Shown here: piece after piece, positions 37,219-46,347 of the stretch
How positions within the stretch are numbered: position 1 is the stretch's first letter
How the letters are laid out: every line of letters begins with the position of its first letter
Origin: Ureibacillus aquaedulcis
GTDB taxonomy: Bacteria; Bacillota; Bacilli; Bacillales_A; Planococcaceae
Direction: 5' to 3'
DNA length: 64,000 nucleotides
Assembly: GCF_030418165.1 (NCBI RefSeq)
Contig: NZ_JAUHTQ010000006.1
Span: 1 to 64,000, forward strand
Made by a program: the position numbers and the translations under genes
Notes under the pieces: generated by a model
Seen by the model: only the letters and a program-made list of their open reading frames with translations
Told to the model about the DNA's origin: nothing
The model's database searches: none

Positions 37219-37295
37219 TTTTTTCTCCAGATAAATTAAATCAATTTTCTACTATTATATAATTGGTTAACACTGGATTACTAGTTATTTTTTCC

Positions 37296-38621
37296 TTACA
37301 ACATCTTCTTTAAAAACTCCCGTCTTTGTTCTTCTGGTACCATATTCCCACCAGTGGACCAAATTAAATGAGTTGCATTTTTCATTTGCAAATCATTTTG
37401 TTCTATATAATAGGATTTCCCCTGTTTGAAAAGCGAGATAGGTCCAAAAACAGCTGCATGGGCAGAGGGTTCCATAAAAATGTGCTCTCGATTCCACATT
37501 GCTCTTATACTGTTAAACAAAAAAGAATCCTCGACAGTGTAACAACCGCTTAGAATCGGCTCCATCAATTTGCCGACAAATTTTGAAGCTCTGCCTACCG
37601 CTAAACCGTCTGCTTCCGTTTGATTTGTCAGCCCTATATCAGTTACCGAAATCTCATCATGCAGGCCAGTCATCATCCCCAGAAGCATACAAGGCGATTG
37701 TGTCGGTTCTCCGAAGAATAGATGTACATTGTCGCCATAGATCTTCTTTAAACCATAGGCAACCCCACCTGGGCCTCCCCCTACACCGCACGGTAAATAG
37801 ACGAATAAGGGATGGGCGGCATCAACGTATATATTGGCGTCATGTAATTGTTTCTCAAGACTAAGAGCTGCAACTGCATAGCCAGCAAACAAGGCTTGCG
37901 AATTTTCATCATCTACAAAATGACATCTTGGATCCGTGGCGGCTTGATTTCTTCCCTCTTCAACTGCCTTACTATAATCAGATGAGTATTCAATGACTTT
38001 AACCCCTTTTTCCCGCAGCAGCTGTTTCTTCCATTCTTTTGCATCACTGGACATATGTACAGTTACTTGAAAGCCCAGCTTTGCACCCATGATTCCAATA
38101 CTTAACCCCAGATTTCCTGTAGAGCCAACAGCTATCTTATACCCCCTGAAAAATCGGTAAAATGTGTCATCGTTAAACTTGGCATAATCATCATCATAAT
38201 CAATTAAGTTATGTTCGATTGCCAGCTGTTCCGCATACTTGAGTACTTCATAGATGCCCCCGCGCGCTTTTATGGAACCCGAGATTGGTAGTGCATAATC
38301 ACATTTCAATAACAGTTTTCCAGGAAAATCCTCATCAATATTTTCTTCTATCCATTTCTTCATATCGGGAATTTCTTTCAATTCCGATTCAATGATTCCC
38401 ATTGAATTTTTTGTCTCCGGAAAAGCTATCTTTAAATAAGAAGCAAAGCGCTCCAGCCTCTTTTCCGCTTCAATTACCTGGTCAAAACTAAACTCCTCGC
38501 CGCTTGATCTATCCTTCTTTTTATCATTCAACCAAAAAACAGGATTTGACGCAGTGATGTTATCTAAGAAATCCGAATCCTTCACAAGATTTTCTAGGTT
38601 TTGCTTTTGGAATTTAACCAT
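37296..38621 (-). CDS. dsdA: D-serine dehydratase
   Basis: 441 residues, the DsdA length. PLP lysine K118 in SGSIKARGG, glycine loop VGSTGNLGLSIG, FLYLPCGVGGGPGGVAYGLK. It converts D-serine to pyruvate and ammonia. The ATG overlaps the stop of the DUF188 gene by 8 bases (ATGGTTAA) with GAGGAGG upstream, so the two are co-translated. Confidence 0.95.
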   Translation of the reverse strand: MVKFQKQNLENLVKDSDFLDNITASNPVFWLNDKKKDRSSGEEFSFDQVIEAEKRLERFASYLKIAFPETKNSMGIIESELKEIPDMKKWIEENIDEDFPGKLLLKCDYALPISGSIKARGGIYEVLKYAEQLAIEHNLIDYDDDYAKFNDDTFYRFFRGYKIAVGSTGNLGLSIGIMGAKLGFQVTVHMSSDAKEWKKQLLREKGVKVIEYSSDYSKAVEEGRNQAATDPRCHFVDDENSQALFAGYAVAALSLEKQLHDANIYVDAAHPLFVYLPCGVGGGPGGVAYGLKKIYGDNVHLFFGEPTQSPCMLLGMMTGLHDEISVTDIGLTNQTEADGLAVGRASKFVGKLMEPILSGCYTVEDSFLFNSIRAMWNREHIFMEPSAHAAVFGPISLFKQGKSYYIEQNDLQMKNATHLIWSTGGNMVPEEQRREFLKKML

Positions 38622-39084
38622 TTAATCCCTCCTCTAATTTTGTCGAAATCGCTTGTTCACAAATTTGTCGAAATTCATTTGCGAAGGCAATATTATTTTT
38701 TTCTGTTCGTTTTTTTGGTCCTTTTGTGCGCCCGCCTGCTCTTCTGATTTTCGCACTTTCATATCTGAAAGCCAACAATTGGTCAATGTTGTCTGAAGTC
38801 ATCCCTCTTCCATTTTGATCAACAACAAACGCCCCTTTTGCTAAGCACATGGCAGCCAAACCATAATCTTGTGTAATGACAATATCATGCTTATTGACGG
38901 CATTAACCAGCTTAAAATCTACCGAATCAGCCCCTTTAGGGACCATAATTGTTATTGCATTCTCTCTTTCTATCCGATGGGAAGTATCGCAAAACAAGAT
39001 GGTTTTAATCTCATATCGAGATGAGATGGATAGCGCTAAATCAATAACGGGACACGCATCAGCATCGATTAATAATTGTAGAAT
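38614..39084 (-). CDS. YaiI/YqxD (DUF188) protein, probable ATT start
   Basis: 156 residues when begun at ATT 39084: the start region LQLLIDADACPVIDLALSIS is the family's N-terminal PIN-like motif with paired Asp. Between the in-frame TGA upstream and this motif there is no ATG, GTG or TTG. AGGAGG sits 9 bases before the ATT. The next usable start, TTG at 38997, would remove the conserved motif. Further motifs: ITQDYGLAAMCLAKGAFVVDQNGR, and GGRTKGPKKRTEKN near the C-terminus. Function of the family is unknown. Confidence 0.8.
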   Translation of the reverse strand: MLQLLIDADACPVIDLALSISSRYEIKTILFCDTSHRIERENAITIMVPKGADSVDFKLVNAVNKHDIVITQDYGLAAMCLAKGAFVVDQNGRGMTSDNIDQLLAFRYESAKIRRAGGRTKGPKKRTEKNNIAFANEFRQICEQAISTKLEEGLNG

Positions 39085-39185
39085 GGTTATTCTCCTCCTA
39101 TTTCAAAAATACCGAAATTATTATTTTAAAAAAATAATTTTATTTAATTCCTTATCCTAACATATACACGTAAGAAAAAAATCGA

Positions 39186-39214
39186 TTGAATTGCAAGAAA
39201 AATCATACTATTAT
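39186..39214 (+). promoter_or_regulatory. Probable gdhA promoter
   Basis: TTGAAT (39186-39191), 17-base spacer, TATTAT (39209-39214). Confidence 0.6.
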
Positions 39215-39246
39215 ACATTCAATCAAACAAATTGGGGGATGACATA

Positions 39247-40620
39247 ATGACGACTCAAATTACTGGAAATAAAGCATCAGCTGAAACTTACATTAACGGA
39301 GTGTTTGAACAATTAAAAGTAAAGAACGCACACCAACCTGAATTCCTGCAGGCAGCAGAAGAAATCTTTTTATCCTTGACTCCTGTATTCGAACAGCATC
39401 CTGAATACATCCAGCATAATATTCTTTCCCGAATGGTAGAACCTGATCGAATCATTTCCTTCCGCGTTACATGGCAGGACGACTACAATCAAGTACAGGT
39501 CAACCGAGGCTACCGTGTACAATTCAGCAATGTTGTAGGGCCATATAAAGGTGGATTGCGTTTCCATCCATCCGTTAATGAATCCATCATGAAATTTTTG
39601 GCATTTGAACAAGTTTTCAAAAATACTCTAACAGGTTTACCGATTGGTGGTGCCAAGGGTGGCTCGGATTTCAATCCAAAGGGAAAATCAAATTCGGAAA
39701 TCATGCGTTTTTGCCAAGCTTTCATGACAGAATTATACCGTCATATCGGAGCGGATGTCGATGTTCCTGCTGGTGATATGGGTGTTGGGGCAAGAGAAAT
39801 CGGTTACCTATTCGGACAATATAAACGTATCCGTAACGCACACGAAGCTGGCGTATTAACGGGTAAAACACCAGGCTACGGCGGATCATTAGTTCGTAAA
39901 GAAGCAACTGGCTATGGTTTAGTTTATTTCGTGGAAGAAATGTTGCGCGATATCAATGAAACATTCTTAAACAAAACGGTGGTTGTATCCGGATCAGGAA
40001 ATGTAGCAATTTACGCTATTGAAAAAGCTCAAGATTTAGGTGCCAAGGTCGTAGCATGTTCTGACTCAAACGGTTATATTTTTGACCCTGAAGGAATTGA
40101 TTTAAACATTGTCAAAGAAATTAAGGAAGTCAAAAGTGATCGCATCCAGACTTATGTAGATTACCGCCCAAATGCAACCTATACAGAAGGGTTCCAAGGC
40201 ATCTGGTCCATTCCTTGCGATATCGCATTACCTTGCGCAACTCAAAACGAAATAGATGGCGATTCAGCTCGCACCCTTCTAGCAAACGGGGTAAAAGTGG
40301 TTGCAGAAGGCGCCAACATGCCTTCGAACTTGGAAGCGATTAATGTCTTCCTGGAAAATGGTATCCTGTTTGGGCCAGCAAAAGCGGCAAATGCCGGTGG
40401 TGTAGCAACGTCTGCTTTAGAAATGGCGCAAAACTCCGGTCGCTACTACTGGACATTTGAAGAAGTCGATGAAAAATTGCAAGAAATTATGAAGAATATT
40501 TATGTAAAGAGTAAAGAAGCTGCATTTAAGTACGGCAGTCCTGGAAATTTGGTAGTCGGTTCCAATATTGCAGCATTTGTTAAAGTGGCAGATGGTTTGA
40601 TTACCGAAGGCGTATATTAA
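39247..40620 (+). CDS. gdhA: Glutamate dehydrogenase, NADP type
   Basis: 457 residues from ATG 39247, with GGGGGAT 8 bases upstream. Hexameric GDH family I: PYKGGLRFHPSV, PIGGAKGGSDFNPKGKS with the catalytic Lys, DVPAGDMGVGAREIGYLFGQYKR, and dinucleotide fold VVVSGSGNVAIYAIEKA. The ~450-residue length and sequence match the NADP(H)-dependent, assimilatory GdhA rather than RocG/GudB. Followed by its own terminator. Confidence 0.95.
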   Translation: MTTQITGNKASAETYINGVFEQLKVKNAHQPEFLQAAEEIFLSLTPVFEQHPEYIQHNILSRMVEPDRIISFRVTWQDDYNQVQVNRGYRVQFSNVVGPYKGGLRFHPSVNESIMKFLAFEQVFKNTLTGLPIGGAKGGSDFNPKGKSNSEIMRFCQAFMTELYRHIGADVDVPAGDMGVGAREIGYLFGQYKRIRNAHEAGVLTGKTPGYGGSLVRKEATGYGLVYFVEEMLRDINETFLNKTVVVSGSGNVAIYAIEKAQDLGAKVVACSDSNGYIFDPEGIDLNIVKEIKEVKSDRIQTYVDYRPNATYTEGFQGIWSIPCDIALPCATQNEIDGDSARTLLANGVKVVAEGANMPSNLEAINVFLENGILFGPAKAANAGGVATSALEMAQNSGRYYWTFEEVDEKLQEIMKNIYVKSKEAAFKYGSPGNLVVGSNIAAFVKVADGLITEGVY

Positions 40621-40645
40621 TTTAGTATTCCTTATAAATATTTAT

Positions 40646-40685
40646 GGAGGGCATCTTTAGCATATGCCCTCCTTTTCTTTTTCTC
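40646..40685 (+). terminator. gdhA terminator
   Basis: Stem GGAGGGCAT / ATGCCCTCC followed by TTTTCTTTTT. Confidence 0.88.
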
Positions 40686-40830
40686 AGCTATTAATCTAAA
40701 GATAGGAACTTAAAATCCTCAAAAACGTCAAAACGAACTACAAAGTTTAGAATTTTCTATCAATAGATTTTCAATTCAAACTATATATGATACAATTTAT
40801 TTCGAATACCGTAATACGGGAGGGAATGGA

Positions 40831-42636
40831 ATGCTTAAAAGAAGCGAAGTAAAGATTGAAGAAACATGGGATTTGACTCCCCTATTTGAAACGGAGCTGC
40901 TTTTTGAAGAAGCGGTTGAAAGTGTTTTAGGAAAAGCTGGCGAGATAGAAAAAGAATTCAAAGGGAAAATTGTGAATGCCCAAGACGCAGTAAATGTAAT
41001 TGCAGCATATCAAAGCTTATATGAAGCACTTGTTCCTATCGGTACGTATGCCAGCCTTTCACTAAGTGAAGATCAAACAAATGACGAGGCACAAATGCGT
41101 TCGGCCAAAGTAGGCCAACACTATTCAAAAATTGGTGCACAGCTTTCTTTTATTACAAGTGAGTTGCTCTTATTGGATGAAGCTGTTTTGACAGAGGCAA
41201 AAGACTTGGCGCCGCAATTTGAACGCTATATCGATAACCTGATACGCAAAAAGCCTTATCAATTACACCCTGAAGCAGAAAAAGCTTTAGCTGCTTTCGG
41301 TACAACATTTGATGCACCTTACGAGCTTTATAACACAACAAAATTGGTAGATTTAAAGTTTGATAATTTTGAAGTAAACGGCGAAAGTTACCCACTAAGT
41401 TATAATTCTTTCGAGGGTGATTGGGAACTGGAAAGTGATACCGAAATTCGCCGTGCTGCATTCGAATCTTTCTCAAAGAAATTACGCGACTATCAGCATA
41501 CAACAGCAAAAACATACGACACACATCTAAAAATAGAAAAGACGGATGCCGACTTACGCGGCTATGATACGATTTTCGATGCCCTTCTATTTGATCAGGA
41601 GGTTGATCGTGAGCTTTATAACCGCCAAATTGATTTAATTACAACTGAATTAGCTCCACATATGCGTCGTTATGCGAAGTTGCTGCAAAAAGAACATGGC
41701 TTGGAGAAAATGACATTTGCCGATTTAAAAATCTCTTTGGATCCAACATATGAACCGAAAATTTCCATTGAGGAATCTCGCCAATATATGAACGATGGTT
41801 TATCCATCATGGGTGAAGATTATCAAAACATGCTTGACCGCTCATTTGACGAGCGCTGGATTGATTTTGCCCAGAATGAAGGGAAATCGACAGGTGCCTT
41901 CTGTTCAAGTCCTTATGGTAAACATCCATATATCTTAATCTCTTGGACGAGCCGTATGAATGAAGTATTTGTTCTTGCACATGAGCTAGGCCACGCAGGA
42001 CATTTCTATTTAACGCACAAAGAACAGAACATTTTTAACTCCAGACCATCTTTATATTTTATTGAAGCACCATCTACAATGAATGAGATGCTTATGGCGA
42101 ACCACCTATTATCAAATTCAAATGATGCCCGCTTCAAACGTTGGGTAATTTCAACGATAGTTGCACGTACTTATTATCACAACTTTGTAACACATTTACT
42201 GGAAGCCGCTTATCAACGTAAAGTCTATGAAATCATAGATGATGGCGGTAGTGTAAATGCTTCGATTTTAAATAAATTAAAGCGCGAAGTATTGGAAGAT
42301 TTCTGGGGTGACACAGTTGAAATCACTGAGGGTGCCGAATTAACTTGGATGCGTCAACCACATTACTACATGGGCCTATATCCATATACGTACTCAGCAG
42401 GGCTAACAATCGCTACTCAAGTTTCACAACGCATTCTGAATGAAGGAGAACCAGCAGTACAGGATTGGCTAAAAGTTCTTAAAGCAGGTGGAACAAAATC
42501 GCCTGTGGAATTAGCTAAAATAGCAGGTGTTGATATTACAACAGATCAGCCATTAAAAGACACTATTGCTTATATCGGTTCTTTAATTGACCAATTGGAA
42601 GTACTTTCTGAAGAGATCGCATCGGAAAACGTATAA
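40831..42636 (+). CDS. pepF: Oligoendopeptidase F
   Basis: 601 residues, M3B metallopeptidase. Zinc motif HELGH at residues 384-388, with the downstream Glu in FIEAPSTMNEMLM; ends with AGLTIATQVSQRIL and GGTKSPVELAKIAGVDI. Cytosolic enzyme that trims short peptides. GGGAGGG lies upstream of the ATG and a terminator follows. Confidence 0.95.
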   Translation: MLKRSEVKIEETWDLTPLFETELLFEEAVESVLGKAGEIEKEFKGKIVNAQDAVNVIAAYQSLYEALVPIGTYASLSLSEDQTNDEAQMRSAKVGQHYSKIGAQLSFITSELLLLDEAVLTEAKDLAPQFERYIDNLIRKKPYQLHPEAEKALAAFGTTFDAPYELYNTTKLVDLKFDNFEVNGESYPLSYNSFEGDWELESDTEIRRAAFESFSKKLRDYQHTTAKTYDTHLKIEKTDADLRGYDTIFDALLFDQEVDRELYNRQIDLITTELAPHMRRYAKLLQKEHGLEKMTFADLKISLDPTYEPKISIEESRQYMNDGLSIMGEDYQNMLDRSFDERWIDFAQNEGKSTGAFCSSPYGKHPYILISWTSRMNEVFVLAHELGHAGHFYLTHKEQNIFNSRPSLYFIEAPSTMNEMLMANHLLSNSNDARFKRWVISTIVARTYYHNFVTHLLEAAYQRKVYEIIDDGGSVNASILNKLKREVLEDFWGDTVEITEGAELTWMRQPHYYMGLYPYTYSAGLTIATQVSQRILNEGEPAVQDWLKVLKAGGTKSPVELAKIAGVDITTDQPLKDTIAYIGSLIDQLEVLSEEIASENV

Positions 42637-42649
42637 TTCATAAAAAACG

Positions 42650-42682
42650 AAGGTGTCTCGGCTTGTTTGAGACACCTTTTTT
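42650..42682 (+). terminator. pepF terminator
   Basis: Stem AAGGTGTCTC / GAGACACCTT followed by T6. Confidence 0.88.
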
Positions 42683-42807
42683 CAGTTCTTGTTAGCAGAG
42701 AGTCAATTTATTTCTATATGAGGGGTAAGTTCAGCAGGAAGATCAGGAATTTTTCCTAAAATCAACCTGGATAGCTTACATTCTGCTGCAATATACCTTT
42801 AAAGTTT

Positions 42808-44016
42808 TTAGATTACAACACTATTCTTTAATAGCCGGGGATACAATTCAGATACACCAGATTGAATAGCTGCTTCCCCAACTGCTTTAGCGACTGCCAA
42901 CGCTACTCTTTCATCTATTGCTTTTGGAATAATGTATTCTTCGGATAGCTCTTCATCAGTCACAAGAGATGCGATCGCTTCCACTGCTGCAAGTTTCATG
43001 TCCTCATTGACATCCGTTGCCCTTACATCTAGTGCCCCTTTAAAAATACCAGGGAAGGCTAATACATTATTCACCTGGTTTGGATAGTCTGAACGGCCTG
43101 TCCCAATAATGCGGACACCCCAGCTTCTAGCGTTTTCATAAGTAATTTCAGGATTTGGATTTGCAAGGGCAAACACAATTGGGTCGTGGTCCATGGATTG
43201 AATATGTTCTTTTGTAAGCAAGTTCGCAACAGATACACCGATAAACACATCTGCTCCAACAAGCGCCTTATCCAGACTGCCTGTTAGGTTAGCTGGGTTT
43301 GTCAATTGTGCAATATTCTCCTTAATTGGATTCATGCCTTTTTCTCGGCCACTATAGATGATGCCTGTTGAATCACACACGACTACATTCTTATAGCCCT
43401 GATGGAGTAAAATACGAAGAATGGCAATTCCTGCTGCACCAGCCCCATTAATGACAATTTTTAAATCTGCTTTGTCTTTTTTTACGATTTTCAAGGCGTT
43501 TTTCAAACCTGCGCCTACCACAATCGCCGTTCCATGTTGATCGTCATGAAACACAGGGATATTACACTCTTTACGTAATCGTTCTTCTATTTCGAAGCAA
43601 CGTGGTGCAGAGATATCCTCTAAATTAATGGCACCGAATGTTGGTGAAATAAGCTTCACTGTTCGAACGATTTCATCCACATCTTTGGTATCCAAACAAA
43701 TTGGTACTGCATCTACATTGCTGAATCGTTTCAATAATAAAGCCTTGCCTTCCATTACTGGAAGTGCAGCTTCCGGTCCGATATCACCCAAACCCAATAC
43801 TGCTGTTCCATCCGTTACAACCGCAACCAAATTCCCCTTAATTGTATAGTCATAAGCCAGCGAACGATTTTTTTCGATTTCTATACAGGGTGCAGCGACT
43901 CCCGGCGAATAAGCCAAACTCAAATCATAAGAATCTTCCAACGGAACTTTTGAACTAATTTCCAGCTTCCCCTTAAATTGTGCATGCATTTCAATCGATT
44001 TTTTCATTAAATCCAT
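42808..44016 (-). CDS. Malic enzyme (NAD(P)-dependent), YtsJ type
   Basis: 402 residues from ATG 44016; GTG 44025 is possible, but the GGGGTGG site suits the ATG. Motifs LSLAYSPGVAAPC, VVTDGTAVLGLGDIGPEAALPVMEGKA, VFHDDQHGTAIV (metal ligands) and INGAGAAGIAI (dinucleotide). Short bacterial malic enzyme without phosphotransacetylase tail. Converts malate to pyruvate, CO2 and NAD(P)H. The TCATAGCGCTTCAA stretch upstream (44065-44078) is only weakly cre-like. Confidence 0.92.
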   Translation of the reverse strand: MDLMKKSIEMHAQFKGKLEISSKVPLEDSYDLSLAYSPGVAAPCIEIEKNRSLAYDYTIKGNLVAVVTDGTAVLGLGDIGPEAALPVMEGKALLLKRFSNVDAVPICLDTKDVDEIVRTVKLISPTFGAINLEDISAPRCFEIEERLRKECNIPVFHDDQHGTAIVVGAGLKNALKIVKKDKADLKIVINGAGAAGIAILRILLHQGYKNVVVCDSTGIIYSGREKGMNPIKENIAQLTNPANLTGSLDKALVGADVFIGVSVANLLTKEHIQSMDHDPIVFALANPNPEITYENARSWGVRIIGTGRSDYPNQVNNVLAFPGIFKGALDVRATDVNEDMKLAAVEAIASLVTDEELSEEYIIPKAIDERVALAVAKAVGEAAIQSGVSELYPRLLKNSVVI

Positions 44017-44258
44017 TTTAGCCACCCCGTTTGTTTAATTTTTAAAAACATTTATATTTTCGTATCATAGCGCTTCAACGCAATGAAGTCAACACAAAAA
44101 TTCTTCATAAAGCAGATAATTCTTTGTAAAATTAAGAGATTTCAAGAATTCGACTTTTAAATAAATGGCATAGATTGTAATTTATCAAGCGTTTTTTAGT
44201 ATATTAATATAATATATGAAAACGTTTTTATTATTCAAATCCCCTTATGCCGCTAGTT

Positions 44259-44276
44259 TGATATTGTGAAATATCA
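44259..44276 (+). promoter_or_regulatory. Inverted repeat upstream of a 14-codon ORF
   Basis: TGATATT-GTGA-AATATCA, perfect 7-bp arms, ~26 bases before the ATG at 44302. Unknown regulator. Confidence 0.4.
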
Positions 44277-44301
44277 CACGTACTGTTTTAGGAGGCGTAA
44301 T

Positions 44302-44346
44302 ATGAAACTTTTCACAAAGTCTTATGCTCAATTTTTCACATATTAA
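44302..44346 (+). CDS. Possible 14-residue peptide or leader ORF
   Basis: MKLFTKSYAQFFTY, preceded by AGGAGG at an ideal 6-base distance. A 400-bp intergenic region otherwise without genes surrounds it. TTTTCACA occurs three times in 45 bases here. No downstream plus-strand gene exists for it to control. Could be a real micropeptide or chance. Confidence 0.35.
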   Translation: MKLFTKSYAQFFTY

Positions 44347-44370
44347 CAAATTTTTTCACAATTTTGTAAC

Positions 44371-44409
44371 AAAAAAAGCTACATACACGTTAACATGTAC
44401 ATAGCTTTT
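44371..44409 (-). terminator. Terminator of the stalk-domain protein gene
   Basis: Minus-strand stem AAAAGCTA / TAGCTTTT followed by seven T, just past the stop at 44421. Confidence 0.75.
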
Positions 44410-44420
44410 AACCATTAATC

Positions 44421-45320
44421 TTATTCTTCTTTAGTTAATTCAATTAATTGTTCCAATAATTCATATGGTACATATGTCTTGCTTTTTTCCAGCAATTCTG
44501 GTTCTTCTTTGAAATAGCGGATTGATTTATTGTAACCATAATGCTTTGCCCCCAACGTAATAGTAAAGGAAACGCTGCCTTTAGAAATAACAGAAACCTT
44601 TCCATATGACTCGACTGTGAATCCTAATTGCTCCGCTACCAGCCTAAGGGGGATCATTTTCACACTATTTACTTTGTAGTAATCCTTATTTGCAATATCA
44701 GCTGCTTTCTCAATGTTCGTGGTTTCTTTTTCTAGAACCACGATTTTATATGGCCCTGTTTGTGCCGGATAACTCTCTAACACATACTCATAGAATATGA
44801 GAACATCTTTTTCTACTAAGGCTTCTTTCGGCACATCTCTTCCCGATAAATCATGGATTTCTGTTTCATCAGTGACATGAATAACTAAGTCTCCCTTTTC
44901 ATTTAAGAGTTGTTCATTAAATCGCTGTAGTTCCACAGTACCCGGATGTTTTGAATGCACAATGATGACTTCAGGAGAATATCTCGGAGGATAAATCATG
45001 ATCATTGATTTGCGGGAATCTACAAAGGCTGTAATCTCTGTCCCTTCCGTGAGTTCGACCTTTTCTCCAGCATTATTTAAAACCATGGTGCTTTCATTGT
45101 AGTAAAAACCAAACTCTCTCTCTCCTGCCTTCACTGTTGCATAATTGTTCCCTTTTGGTTCATTTTTGATAGAGTTTACTTCTCCAGTCACTTTTAAAAA
45201 ATTACCATTTTGATTTTCTTCTGCAACTGGATCACCAGTACCCTCAGCAGACACAGACGGTTGTATTAATAAACCGCTAACCAAAGCTACAGTCATAAGT
45301 ATGGATGCATATCTTTTCAT
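44421..45320 (-). CDS. Secreted protein with copper-amine-oxidase-N-like (stalk) domain
   Basis: 299 residues with a clear Sec signal (MKRYASILMTVALVSGLLIQPSVSA). The C-terminal ~90 residues (KVNSVKMIPLRLVAEQLGFTVESYGKVSVISKGSVSFTITLG) match the copper amine oxidase N-terminal or stalk domain common in Bacillota exoproteins. The middle is beta-rich and unassigned. No catalytic domain. Strong AAGGAGAG ribosome site. Extracellular or wall-associated, role unknown. Confidence 0.78.
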   Translation of the reverse strand: MKRYASILMTVALVSGLLIQPSVSAEGTGDPVAEENQNGNFLKVTGEVNSIKNEPKGNNYATVKAGEREFGFYYNESTMVLNNAGEKVELTEGTEITAFVDSRKSMIMIYPPRYSPEVIIVHSKHPGTVELQRFNEQLLNEKGDLVIHVTDETEIHDLSGRDVPKEALVEKDVLIFYEYVLESYPAQTGPYKIVVLEKETTNIEKAADIANKDYYKVNSVKMIPLRLVAEQLGFTVESYGKVSVISKGSVSFTITLGAKHYGYNKSIRYFKEEPELLEKSKTYVPYELLEQLIELTKEE

Positions 45321-45412
45321 TTTGCACTCTCCTTCTTAATGCTTTTCGAATGATTAGTCGAGAAACATTTGAAAAAGTTACAATGTGGTTAAAAAACATC
45401 ATTAACATTAAA

Positions 45413-46237
45413 TTAACTAACCTCTTGTTTCATCTCATCTATTATTGATGTGACAATATGCAATGAGTCCCATTCTCCCCTGGAGAGCTTCGTGATAGGG
45501 TATTTACGTTTAAAAAGACTGTCATGAATTTGCTCTGGTGAAAGACCCTCCTGATACCGGGATTTTACTTGTTGCTGTATATCAGATAAATAATCTTTTT
45601 TATTCTCAAGGCTCTTTCTGCCATCCTTTACAAACCCTGCATGGCTGCAATACATCTCATTAAAGTCATAGGTTAAAAGATGTTCTATTGAACGGATGAT
45701 TGTGGGTATGCTCTCTTCTCTTAAAACTACTTTCGTTTTTGTTTGGACATAGAGATCCCCTGTAAAAAGCTGCCCCGTTTCTTTATTCAAAAATGCAAGA
45801 TGATCCTTTGCATGGCCAGGTGTTTTAATTACCTCCCAGTCGGCACTGCGTGATGAAAAGCTGCTGTCAATGGCATTTGCTCTAAACGGCATTCGCTTCC
45901 CCCAAAAAACCTTTCTGTAAAGGGGATAATCGGGATTTTTTTCACAATCTTGAACAGACATTTCATGTATATAAATTGGTACATTACGTTGCTGTTCCAA
46001 GATGGACGCGCATCCAGTATGATCTTCATGTATGTGGGTTAATACAACTTGGTCAATATCAGCTTCCAATAAAAACGGTTCAAACTGTTTGCTCAGAGAT
46101 CTGGAACCAGTATCAATCAAAACACCGTCCACCATAAAACAATAGACATTAAGAGAAATCTTGCCCAACGTGACCTTTCCATTTGCATAATGTACATTAT
46201 GATGGCTTCCAAAATCAATGTATTTCTTCAACAGCAT
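45413..46237 (-). CDS. MBL-fold metallohydrolase
   Basis: 274 residues from ATG 46237, chosen for GGGGG upstream; an in-frame ATG 57 bases earlier has no site. Metal motif THIHEDHTG, later His in KTPGHAKDHLAFL, Asp in LFTGDLYVQ, final His in YCSHAGFV. Beta-lactamase-fold hydrolase with a long C-terminal helical tail, as in the lactonase/RNase Z-like hydrolase group. Substrate unknown. Confidence 0.85.
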   Translation of the reverse strand: MLLKKYIDFGSHHNVHYANGKVTLGKISLNVYCFMVDGVLIDTGSRSLSKQFEPFLLEADIDQVVLTHIHEDHTGCASILEQQRNVPIYIHEMSVQDCEKNPDYPLYRKVFWGKRMPFRANAIDSSFSSRSADWEVIKTPGHAKDHLAFLNKETGQLFTGDLYVQTKTKVVLREESIPTIIRSIEHLLTYDFNEMYCSHAGFVKDGRKSLENKKDYLSDIQQQVKSRYQEGLSPEQIHDSLFKRKYPITKLSRGEWDSLHIVTSIIDEMKQEVS

Positions 46238-46307
46238 GTTTCCATCCCCCTTTGTAAATTTCAACGCACCAATTTTGAATGACCATTCATTCATTTTATA
46301 TGGAAGA

Positions 46308-46339
46308 GAAAACGTATAATTTTTACATTATACGTTTTC
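46308..46339. terminator. Terminator after sseA
   Basis: Thirteen-bp perfect stem GAAAACGTATAAT / ATTATACGTTTTC, just past the sseA stop. Confidence 0.72.
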
Positions 46340-46347
46340 ACAATCAT

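Noticed and set aside
38614-38997. DUF188 protein starting at TTG 38997
   Set aside because: Would remove the conserved LIDADACPV motif and has no ribosome site.
44065-44078. cre site for malic enzyme
   Set aside because: Only 11 of 14 consensus positions fit, and the closing CA half is broken.
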